14,833 nucleotides of DNA, taken from the NCBI GenBank assembly GCA_022712835.1, contig JAFLJU010000658.1, forward strand, positions 1 through 14,833, written 5' to 3'. Made by a program: the position numbers and the translations under genes. Source of the stretch: Desulfobacteraceae bacterium (GTDB taxonomy: Bacteria; Desulfobacterota; Desulfobacteria; Desulfobacterales; Desulfobacteraceae). A model generated the notes under the pieces. The model saw only the letters and a program-made list of their open reading frames with translations, did no database searches and had not been told where the DNA came from. Position 1 is the first letter of the stretch. The number at the start of each line of letters is the position of its first letter. Positions 1 through 6,190 of the stretch are shown here, in pieces.

Positions 1-4
1 CACT

Positions 5-652
5 ATGGATAACTATAAACACGCACCCCAGATGGGTATGCTTTCCGTTGCCAGGGATCTGCCCAATATCTGTTCTCTGGCAGGGCTTTTATGCGCGCTT
101 CTGGGGATATACTTTGCCATTTTACAAAATTTTCCGGCAGCGGTTATCGGAATGATCTGGGCGGTTTTATTTGACTGGGGGGATGGGATCATCGCCCGGA
201 AAATGAAGGGCAGAACAGATGCTCACAGGGCCATTGGCGGACAATTGGATTCTTTGATCGATATGGTCAGCTTTGGCGTTTGTCCTGCCGTATTTCTTTT
301 GAGCTATGGAAATTTTAATCCCTGGTTCCTGCCCGGGGCCTTTGTGATTGTCGCCACCAGCGGGATTCGGCTGAGTTATTTCAATGTTTTCGGTCTTGTG
401 GATGACGGGGTCTATATGGGGTTAGCCCTTGATAACAATGTGATCGTTTTTGCCTTTATTTTTCTGTTTGAAGGGTTTTTCACACCGGCGGTTTTTTCAA
501 TCATCATCTACATTCTGTTTCTTGTCATGGCAGGTTTTAACCTGGCTCCTATAAAAACCCCAAAATTTGCTGGCAAATGGGTATATATCCTTACGATATA
601 TACCCTGGCATTGACACTTGCCTACAGCTTGATATTAATGGGCCGGGCGTAA
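5..652 (+). CDS. pssA: CDP-alcohol phosphatidyltransferase, probable phosphatidylserine synthase
   Basis: An integral membrane enzyme expected to condense CDP-diacylglycerol with serine to give phosphatidylserine, the precursor of phosphatidylethanolamine. The CDP-alcohol phosphotransferase signature is visible: D57, D60-G61, A64-R65, then G78, D82 and D86, with the Asp residues binding metal and the CDP-lipid. The run LDSLIDMVSFGV is typical of PssA-type members. About six or seven hydrophobic segments can be picked out (roughly residues 22-42, 44-58, 87-101, 107-121, 142-160, 161-180, 192-212). The length of 215 residues is normal for the type II bacterial enzyme. R65 and G78 are 12 residues apart where 8-9 is usual. 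Only four bases precede the ATG, so upstream signals cannot be seen; ATGs at 32 and 38 are possible alternative starts. Serine as acceptor is inferred from family resemblance; another alcohol acceptor remains possible. Confidence 0.87.
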   Translation: MDNYKHAPQMGMLSVARDLPNICSLAGLLCALLGIYFAILQNFPAAVIGMIWAVLFDWGDGIIARKMKGRTDAHRAIGGQLDSLIDMVSFGVCPAVFLLSYGNFNPWFLPGAFVIVATSGIRLSYFNVFGLVDDGVYMGLALDNNVIVFAFIFLFEGFFTPAVFSIIIYILFLVMAGFNLAPIKTPKFAGKWVYILTIYTLALTLAYSLILMGRA

Positions 653-681
653 CCTATAAGACCGTGAAATAAAACCATTAT

Positions 682-725
682 AACTTTTTCCACCCCGGGA
701 AAAACACCCCGGGTGGGAAAAAGTT
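682..725. terminator. Symmetrical hairpin, probable bidirectional terminator
   Basis: The arms 682-699 and 708-725 are complementary at 16 of 18 positions, or fully paired with one single-base bulge on each side, around an A-rich loop of 8 bases. The stem is GC-rich at the loop (CCCGGG) and A/T at the base, so each strand reads out through a U-rich tract. It sits between the pssA stop (652) and the korB stop (732), which converge on it, so it can serve both transcripts. Confidence 0.75.
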
Positions 726-731
726 TTATCC

Positions 732-2036
732 TTAGTCCATTTTTGCAATGGTCTCCATGGCAAGGGTGTAGACCTTTTCATTGAATCTGGATTTGATGGC
801 AGCACTAAGCATTTCCTTTGAAAACAGGATCTGCTTTTCTGCCAGAACCCCAAGGGAGGCAAGGGCCCAGTCCTGTTTTTTGATCTTAAACAACCTGAAG
901 TCAATCTCTATCACCTGGGCACTTGTTTCTGGAATGTCCACGCTTTTTTCCTTGAGAACAACGGCGGTGGGGGCTAGGAATTTAAATATTTTTTGCCTCC
1001 GCTGTACCCCTTCCTCACTCAGGGCAACCACCACCGAGGGCGCTTCAATCCCTGTGTACCCGATTTTTTCAGGGGACAAAAGGATCTCGGAGACCGACTG
1101 GCCCCGAAGCACCGTAATGTTATAATCATTTTTAATGGATACGTTCATGCCACAGGAAATACCTGCATAGCAGACAATATCACCGGCCGTGACAATGCGC
1201 ATGCCGGCACTGCCCAGGATGACCACTTCCTGGCGTTTGAGATTAACCAGATCATAGGTTTTTTCAATGGTTAAGACTTCCGGAAATCGGGTTTTTTCCC
1301 TGGCCAGTTTTCGGTAGAGTTCTCCATATTCAGGCCGCTGATTTCCTTCAACCAGGCCGCCTTTGCCCCCTTTGATATCAACGGGCTGATTTTCGATCAT
1401 CTCATCAATAACCTTGGGGGTCAGGTTGTTGCGCTTGGTGTAACGGCCGGTGCACAGCCCCAAAGTCTCCACCACGGAAAATCCCTTGTGGTTGATCGCT
1501 TTTTCAAGTTCCCCGGGAAGATCCGGGTCATGGCCCGCACATTTGGATACATAGGAGGCGCCGGCACTTTTGGCGATGCTGCAGATATTAATGGGCATTT
1601 CCGCTTGGTTAAGAAACTCGGAGCCTACCATGGCATCGCTGGGAGTGGTGGAAGAGTACTGCCCCCCGGTCATGCCAAAATTGAAGTTGTTGAGAATGAT
1701 CAGGGTGAGATCCAGGTTTCTCCGGCAGGCTGCCAGCACGTGGGCACCGCCGATTCCAAGCCCCCCGTCTCCCATGGTGACAATGATGGTAAGCGTCGGG
1801 TCGGCAAGTTTCAACCCGGCCGCATAGGTAAGTGCCCTGCCGTGGACACCGTGGAGGGCATGGACGTTGAAAAAGGTGTCAAAGAGACCGGAACAGCCGA
1901 TATCGGTAACAATGACTGTTTTGTCGGCTGTAAGACCCATGTTGATAAGGGTCTTGTCCAGTCCCCGGGTGATCCGTTCATGGGTGCATCCCGGACAATA
2001 TACCAGGGGACGGCTTGTATTTAAAAAACTATTCAT
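732..2036 (-). CDS. korB: 2-oxoacid:ferredoxin oxidoreductase, fused beta-gamma subunit
   Basis: With KorA this catalyses oxidative decarboxylation of a 2-oxoacid to acyl-CoA, reducing ferredoxin. Residues 1 to about 240 are the thiamine-pyrophosphate-binding beta subunit: the GDGG motif is at 89-92, followed by LNNFNFGMTGGQ at 116-127. Cys14, Cys17, Cys48 and Cys195 match the four [4Fe-4S] ligands of known beta subunits. Residues from about 270 to 434 look like a complete gamma domain (GSAGMRIVTAGD at 275-286, with a C-terminal NEKVYTLAMETI). Gamma is a separate gene in many Kor and Vor enzymes. The start chosen is ATG 2036, which has GGAGG 9 bases upstream; a TTG at 2042 would leave only 3 bases. 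It overlaps the korA stop by 8 bases, suggesting translational coupling. No ferredoxin-like delta subunit is adjacent. 2-oxoglutarate is the likeliest substrate but is not proven. Confidence 0.92.
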   Translation of the reverse strand: MNSFLNTSRPLVYCPGCTHERITRGLDKTLINMGLTADKTVIVTDIGCSGLFDTFFNVHALHGVHGRALTYAAGLKLADPTLTIIVTMGDGGLGIGGAHVLAACRRNLDLTLIILNNFNFGMTGGQYSSTTPSDAMVGSEFLNQAEMPINICSIAKSAGASYVSKCAGHDPDLPGELEKAINHKGFSVVETLGLCTGRYTKRNNLTPKVIDEMIENQPVDIKGGKGGLVEGNQRPEYGELYRKLAREKTRFPEVLTIEKTYDLVNLKRQEVVILGSAGMRIVTAGDIVCYAGISCGMNVSIKNDYNITVLRGQSVSEILLSPEKIGYTGIEAPSVVVALSEEGVQRRQKIFKFLAPTAVVLKEKSVDIPETSAQVIEIDFRLFKIKKQDWALASLGVLAEKQILFSKEMLSAAIKSRFNEKVYTLAMETIAKMD

Positions 2037-3144
2037 TCTCAATGACCTCCATAATCTTGGCTGGCGGAATCATTACCCCGTCCATCTGGCCGTAAAAATC
2101 GATTTTTTTGCCGGAAAGAATCCGTTTGATATCATTCACATACTGTCCCAGGTTCATTTCAATCACCACCACCCGTTTGAAATTGGCAGCCGCCTTAAGC
2201 AGCACCTGCTCCGGTACGGGGTACAGGGTCTTTAAAGACAGGGTGGACACGGGTTTTCCTTTCTTGGCAAGTGCGCTGGCTGCATCCTCAACGGCCCGGG
2301 AGGTGATGCCGTAGCTGATGATCAGCGTGTCGGTACCGGGCAAAAGATCTTGTTCATACAGGGAAATGCGTTCCCGGGCTGCATGGAGCTTGGTTCTCAA
2401 CCGCTGTTGGTTAGCCGCGATCACCTTTGGATCAATGGTGATAAATCCGTCGGGACCATGGGTGGAGGAGGTTTGCCGGACCAGGGTTTTTCCGCCGATG
2501 GGAAGAAAGGGAGGGGCTTTGTCTGGATCTGCTTCAAAGGGAATGTAATTGTCTCCCGTGTACAGGGTTCGTTCAACCAAAGCTGGCAGGGTGACGCAGT
2601 TTAAGTCAAAACTTTCCTTGGTCATGCCGATTTCCTTGTTAGAGGCGATGAATACCGGGCATCTGAACTCTTCTGCATAATTAAATGCCTGGATGGTCAG
2701 GACATAACAGTCCAGAGCATCCTTGGGTGCCAGAACAATCACAGGCACCCCCGAGGTGGATCCCCATCTTAAAAATTGGATGTCGGAATCGGCTCCCCTT
2801 GTGGCGGATCCTGTGGAGGGACCCAATCGTTGAACATCTGCAATGACCAAAGGGATTTCACTGCCAATGGCAAAGGAAACCTGCTCGGAATACAGACTGA
2901 TGCCAGGCCCCGAGGTGGCGGTTAAAACTTTTTTTCCGGCCATGGAAGCCCCGATGCAATACCCCATGGAAGCAATTTCATCTTCTCCCTGGATGCAGAT
3001 TCCCCCGGTGGGGGGCAGCATTTTGAGCATACTGTTGAATATGGTGGTGGCCGGTGTAATGGGGTAACCGGCAAAGAAATTGCAACCTGCGGCCATGGCC
3101 CCCCTGGCAATGGCTTCATTGCCTTCCATAAATGATAATGCCAT
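2029..3144 (-). CDS. korA: 2-oxoacid:ferredoxin oxidoreductase, alpha subunit
   Basis: The catalytic partner of KorB. The alpha-subunit hallmark YPITP is at residues 27-31, followed by GEDEIASMG (53-61) and TATSGPGISL (75-84), which line the thiamine diphosphate and substrate pocket in this family. GPSTG at 108-112 is more KorA-like than VorB-like. A second domain from about 270 to 371 (YGITSRAVEDA at 278-288) is the usual transketolase C-terminal-like domain. The open frame extends back to 3252, but the family N-terminus begins at MALSFMEGNEA. That ATG (3144) has AAGGAG 7 bases upstream, so I place the start there, giving 371 residues. It is the first gene of a two-gene operon with korB, divergent from the GntR gene at 3354. 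Specificity for 2-oxoglutarate versus another 2-oxoacid cannot be settled by reading. Confidence 0.93.
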   Translation of the reverse strand: MALSFMEGNEAIARGAMAAGCNFFAGYPITPATTIFNSMLKMLPPTGGICIQGEDEIASMGYCIGASMAGKKVLTATSGPGISLYSEQVSFAIGSEIPLVIADVQRLGPSTGSATRGADSDIQFLRWGSTSGVPVIVLAPKDALDCYVLTIQAFNYAEEFRCPVFIASNKEIGMTKESFDLNCVTLPALVERTLYTGDNYIPFEADPDKAPPFLPIGGKTLVRQTSSTHGPDGFITIDPKVIAANQQRLRTKLHAARERISLYEQDLLPGTDTLIISYGITSRAVEDAASALAKKGKPVSTLSLKTLYPVPEQVLLKAAANFKRVVVIEMNLGQYVNDIKRILSGKKIDFYGQMDGVMIPPAKIMEVIENE

Positions 3145-3191
3145 TTTTATTCTCCTTGGATGATGTGTGTAATATCCTGTATAAATAAAAA

Positions 3192-3215
3192 ATCTGATTA
3201 AATATCTGATTAAAT
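3192..3215. repeat. Perfect 12-base tandem repeat at the expected korA start site
   Basis: The unit ATCTGATTAAAT occurs twice with no gap or mismatch (3192-3203 and 3204-3215). The second copy overlaps an inverted repeat, GATTA-N6-TAATC at 3208-3223, which abuts the korA -10 box. A protein bound here would cover positions about +1 to +24 of the korA transcript, a classic repressor position. The divergent GntR protein is the obvious candidate, but the repeat does not match a GntR operator I know. Confidence 0.55.
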
Positions 3216-3222
3216 TTCTAAT

Positions 3223-3252
3223 CTTATAGACGCTGGTGCCATTGGTTGTCAA
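3223..3252 (-). promoter_or_regulatory. Sigma70-like promoter for korA-korB
   Basis: Read on the minus strand, a perfect -35 TTGACA (3252-3247) is followed after 18 bases by TATAAG (3228-3223). Transcription should begin near 3216, leaving a leader of about 70 bases before the korA ATG at 3144. This is the best promoter match in the window. Confidence 0.6.
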
Positions 3253-3260
3253 GCAATTAT

Positions 3261-3273
3261 TGAATGAAATTCA
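3261..3273. promoter_or_regulatory. Short inverted repeat between the divergent genes
   Basis: TGAAT-GAA-ATTCA is a perfect 5-base-arm inverted repeat with a 3-base centre, located just upstream of the korA -35 box. It could be a second regulator site. In such AT-rich DNA a chance origin is also likely. Confidence 0.25.
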
Positions 3274-3316
3274 GTCATATATCTTTTTTTTGTCTTGAAT
3301 TTTCTTAACATTTTAA

Positions 3317-3348
3317 TTGATTTTGTAAAAGCCTTGGTATAACTTACC
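3317..3348 (+). promoter_or_regulatory. Possible gntR promoter overlapping a palindrome
   Basis: TTGATT (3317-3322) and TATAAC (3338-3343) are separated by 15 bases, shorter than ideal. The second box overlaps an inverted repeat, GGTA-TAACT-TACC (3336-3348). If the -10 is real, transcription would start only a few bases before the ATG at 3354. That would fit the absence of any ribosome binding site there (leaderless mRNA) and autorepression through the palindrome. Confidence 0.3.
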
Positions 3349-3353
3349 GCCCC

Positions 3354-4043
3354 ATGGGAGTAAAAAAGAAAAAAACCAAAGATGATTTCACCAATGAAGC
3401 CTATATGGGTATTCGGCGGATGTTTTTTTTAAATGAGATCATTCCGGGCCAGAAAATTTCCTACGGGGATTTGGCAGCCCGTCTGGAAATGAGTACCACC
3501 CCGGTGATCCAGGCCTTGAAACGGCTGGAATTTCAGGGGCTGGTCCGCCATGAGCCCAATCGGGGGTATTATACCGAAAACATCAGTCTGGAAGAGATTA
3601 CGGAAATTTATGAGTTCAGGGAGCTCATTGAGGTATCTTTGCTGCCCAAAACCATAGCGTCCATCACCAAAAAGGGCTTAAGCAAGTTGAAAAAAGCCCT
3701 GGACAACCATCTGGATGCGGTGAGAGATATTTATCTCAAGGACCGCCTTTTAAAAGATATGGAGTTTCACCTGATGCTGGCAAACCTGTCCGGGAACCAG
3801 ATCCAGATTAATACCTTAAAATCCTTGTTTGATCTTCTGTACTTGAAATACCGGGGCAATATTTTATTTGTTACCCCCATGGAAACAGTTGATTCCGAGC
3901 ATATCAAATTGTATGAGAATATTGATGCTGGCAACCTTGAATCGGCACAAAAAATTCTGGGGCAACATATTTCAAATGTAAAAAAACATGCCATTCTCAG
4001 CATCGAGCGGATGAACCGGGAAAAAAAGATTAAAACCATTTGA
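3354..4043 (+). CDS. GntR-family transcriptional regulator with FCD domain
   Basis: A 229-residue DNA-binding regulator of the FadR subfamily. The N-terminal winged helix-turn-helix spans about residues 15-75 (ISYGDLAARLEMSTTPVIQ, then LVRHEPNRGYY in the wing). The all-helical FCD ligand domain follows from about 80 to 215. Its usual metal ligands are visible as Asp135, His139, His183 and His205, so it probably binds a metal and an organic acid or similar effector. It is divergent from korA, 209 bases away start to start, and is the natural candidate to control that operon; this is inference from position. No Shine-Dalgarno is visible before ATG 3354. The next in-frame ATG (3405) also lacks one and would cut into the winged helix. 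Confidence 0.9.
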   Translation: MGVKKKKTKDDFTNEAYMGIRRMFFLNEIIPGQKISYGDLAARLEMSTTPVIQALKRLEFQGLVRHEPNRGYYTENISLEEITEIYEFRELIEVSLLPKTIASITKKGLSKLKKALDNHLDAVRDIYLKDRLLKDMEFHLMLANLSGNQIQINTLKSLFDLLYLKYRGNILFVTPMETVDSEHIKLYENIDAGNLESAQKILGQHISNVKKHAILSIERMNREKKIKTI

Positions 4044-4100
4044 TTTGTTCTCGTAAAGTTTTTCCCCTGATTCATTAATTTATTATTACGGAAAATAATT

Positions 4101-4271
4101 ATGAAAGAAGATAATATTCTGAACGAATGTTCAGATCCAAAGCAGAGTATCACCATTGAACTGCCATGTGAAATGGCCGTAAGGGTTCAAAAACTGGCCG
4201 ATGAAAACAAGACCAGTTTGTCCAATATTTTGATCGAGGCGCTGGATAGCTTTCTTCGGAACCAGTCCTGA
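4101..4271 (+). CDS. Small ribbon-helix-helix (CopG-like) DNA-binding protein
   Basis: A 56-residue protein. Residues 16-22 (SITIELP) form the expected beta strand, 23-36 (CEMAVRVQKLADEN) the first helix, and TSLSNILIEALDSFLRN (38-54) the turn and second helix. This is the full ribbon-helix-helix core, which works as a dimer and contacts DNA with the strand. It begins 57 bases after the GntR stop, with only a weak ribosome binding site (a GGA 8 bases before the ATG), and ends 13 bases before the convergent unknown gene. No toxin-like partner is adjacent, so it is either a stand-alone regulator or an orphan antitoxin-like protein. The fold is fairly secure; its targets are unknown. Confidence 0.75.
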   Translation: MKEDNILNECSDPKQSITIELPCEMAVRVQKLADENKTSLSNILIEALDSFLRNQS

Positions 4272-4284
4272 AAATTTACGGTCC

Positions 4285-6066
4285 TTAGTCCAGCTCCAGC
4301 CATTCAAACCAAATGGGATAATTTTTTTTGTACCAGGAAAGAATCCTGCGAAGGGTTGCCTGATCTTCAAGGGAAATGACAGCCTGGGCAATTTTATCGA
4401 ACCTGAGGACCACCTTGTCTGAAAAATGCTCCAATGCATCGGTGCACAGCGTTTGGAGTTCATTTCTGATGCGTCCTGAATCGGAAATCTTCACCGCCCT
4501 GGTGAGAAAATCCTCCCCCTTGAGAAACCGATTCAGTAGCGGCGTGAAAACCAGCTTGCTTTGATCTAAGGGCTCAAGGAGCCGCAGACCAAAGGTGATA
4601 CGTTTGTCCCCTTTTTCAGAGCTTATCCGGACGGTGACATTATAGCTATTTTCTGATATCTGGGTCACCCCCGGGGCGCCGGTATAGGGGTCCGGGAGCA
4701 TATATCCCCCAATGGCAAGGGACTGCCATTTTTTTTCGGCAATAAGGTCATCTGCAGTAATGGTTTTCTTTTTTAAGGGGATGCCGGCATCCCTTGCCTG
4801 TTGGATGCTTTTCCGGTAGATTTCCACCAACTCTTCTTCAATATCCGAATTAAAAATATCCTTGAGACAAAGGGAAAAATCATTGGCCTCGGGATTAAGT
4901 TTCATGCTGGCCGCATCCTTGTCACAGGGGAGCAAAAATTTAGAGGATAAAACTGCCAGAGAGATATCTAATTCCAGGATGGATGAAAGGCTTGCGGCCT
5001 GGATGGCCTCGGCAGATGCGGCATACCCGTCCACGAGAAACAGATGGGTGTCTTTATTTTCGTCTTGCCAGGTTTTAACGGCAAAGGTGGGCGCATAGGT
5101 ACCTGAGTCGGTAAAGGGGGAGAAGCCCGTGGGCAATGTCCAGTCTTCCCCGACCATATGGGCACCGGCGGCTTTCCATTCTTTCCAGAGTTTTCCAATT
5201 CTGGGCTCCCGTCTTTTTCCCTGGAGGGTCCAGACATGTATGTTTTCAGGTTTTATCCCAGGGTAGGTCATGGTGATGGCCTCAACCACCCGGCCCCGGG
5301 GGGTGAAAAAATTTATCAACAAAGAATCATCCGCGGCTTTTTCCACGATTTCTTTAGGCAACACCAGGGTGCCGATGTATCCTTCATATTGATCGGTAAT
5401 GGTCAATGGCTGGTCAAAGAGGTGGAGAATGGTCATGGGGCCGGAGGTTTCCCCCGTGGCAAACCGGGCGGTGTTTTCAAGGGTGTCAATGGCCGCTCCC
5501 CACAGGGTAATATCTTTCCTGGCAATGGCGCGTTTAAAGTCTTCCCATTGGTAGGCCCGATTATTGATCAGATTTAATACGCAGTCATCTAAAAATTTGG
5601 CCACTTCCGGCCTGGCATAGACCCGGCCGAACCCTAACAAGGGATTGGCCCCCATTTCCGATGTTTCACCCGCTTTGGGCATGAGGCCTTCCCCCAGGCA
5701 GACCATGATGGCATGGTTTTCGGGCAGGGTACGGGATAGGTACCAGAGGCTTTCGCTCATGGTGTACGCAGAGATGGCATCGGCATTTTTTTTAACCCGG
5801 TTAAGCGCTATTTTGTCGAGGTTGGCTCCTTCTCCGTAATGGCCAAATAGTCTGGTCCCAAGCGCTGTTACCGCTGCTGTCATGGCCAGCATCTTTTCTG
5901 TCCGATTATCCACAAATGAGATGGCATCGATTACTTCGTCCCTGGGCTTGCCTTTGATCCACTCGATTTGGATATCGTCCAGCCATAGATGAAGTCTGCC
6001 GAGAATGGGGCGGGTGTCAAACGCCCATTGGGAGATCAGGTTCTTTTGTTTCTGGGATAGGTCCAT
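4285..6066 (-). CDS. Uncharacterised 593-residue protein
   Basis: I do not recognise this family. The frame is long and uninterrupted, and the ATG at 6066 is preceded by a good ribosome binding site (GAGAGGG, 5 bases upstream), so the gene is real. There is no signal peptide or membrane segment, so a soluble cytoplasmic protein is expected. The N-terminal third is helical and acidic. The centre has alternating hydrophobic stretches suggesting an alpha/beta domain (ILHLFDQPLTITDQYEGYIG at about 213-232; THLFLVDGYAASAEAIQAAS at about 345-364). The C-terminus is rich in Trp and aromatic residues (WYKKNYPIWFEWLELD). No nucleotide-binding loop, metal-binding Cys/His cluster or known catalytic signature stands out. 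It is monocistronic, divergent from recD2 across 124 bases and convergent with the ribbon-helix-helix gene. Confidence 0.85.
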   Translation of the reverse strand: MDLSQKQKNLISQWAFDTRPILGRLHLWLDDIQIEWIKGKPRDEVIDAISFVDNRTEKMLAMTAAVTALGTRLFGHYGEGANLDKIALNRVKKNADAISAYTMSESLWYLSRTLPENHAIMVCLGEGLMPKAGETSEMGANPLLGFGRVYARPEVAKFLDDCVLNLINNRAYQWEDFKRAIARKDITLWGAAIDTLENTARFATGETSGPMTILHLFDQPLTITDQYEGYIGTLVLPKEIVEKAADDSLLINFFTPRGRVVEAITMTYPGIKPENIHVWTLQGKRREPRIGKLWKEWKAAGAHMVGEDWTLPTGFSPFTDSGTYAPTFAVKTWQDENKDTHLFLVDGYAASAEAIQAASLSSILELDISLAVLSSKFLLPCDKDAASMKLNPEANDFSLCLKDIFNSDIEEELVEIYRKSIQQARDAGIPLKKKTITADDLIAEKKWQSLAIGGYMLPDPYTGAPGVTQISENSYNVTVRISSEKGDKRITFGLRLLEPLDQSKLVFTPLLNRFLKGEDFLTRAVKISDSGRIRNELQTLCTDALEHFSDKVVLRFDKIAQAVISLEDQATLRRILSWYKKNYPIWFEWLELD

Positions 6067-6082
6067 TACGTCCCTCTCTATA

Positions 6083-6127
6083 GGATAATGATGTTTATCC
6101 CTACCATCTATCTGGAAATCCTGTCAA
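6083..6127 (-). promoter_or_regulatory. Possible promoter and inverted repeat before the unknown gene
   Basis: On the minus strand a perfect TTGACA lies at 6127-6122, but the -10 expected after 18 bases (TAGGGA, 6103-6098) is poor. Immediately downstream is an inverted repeat, GGATAA-N6-TTATCC (6083-6100), ending 16 bases before the start codon at 6066. It could be an operator or a small hairpin near the ribosome binding site. This is the only structure I see in the 124-base divergent gap with recD2. Confidence 0.3.
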
Positions 6128-6190
6128 GATATTCTGTCGGCTAAAAAACAGAGAAAAGAAGTTGTCTCTTTCGATGGGTTTAGGATATGA

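Noticed and set aside
1488..2024. 178-codon plus-strand frame antisense to korB
   Set aside because: It is a shadow of the korB frame: Gly/Val-rich composition, no ribosome binding site, no recognisable domain.
2037..2042. TTG 2042 as the korB start
   Set aside because: It would lie only 3 bases after GGAGG; ATG 2036 has a normal 9-base spacing.
3145..3252. N-terminal extension of KorA back to 3252
   Set aside because: The frame is open, but the extra 36 residues do not look like the family. The promoter and tandem repeat fall in that stretch, and ATG 3144 has a good ribosome binding site.
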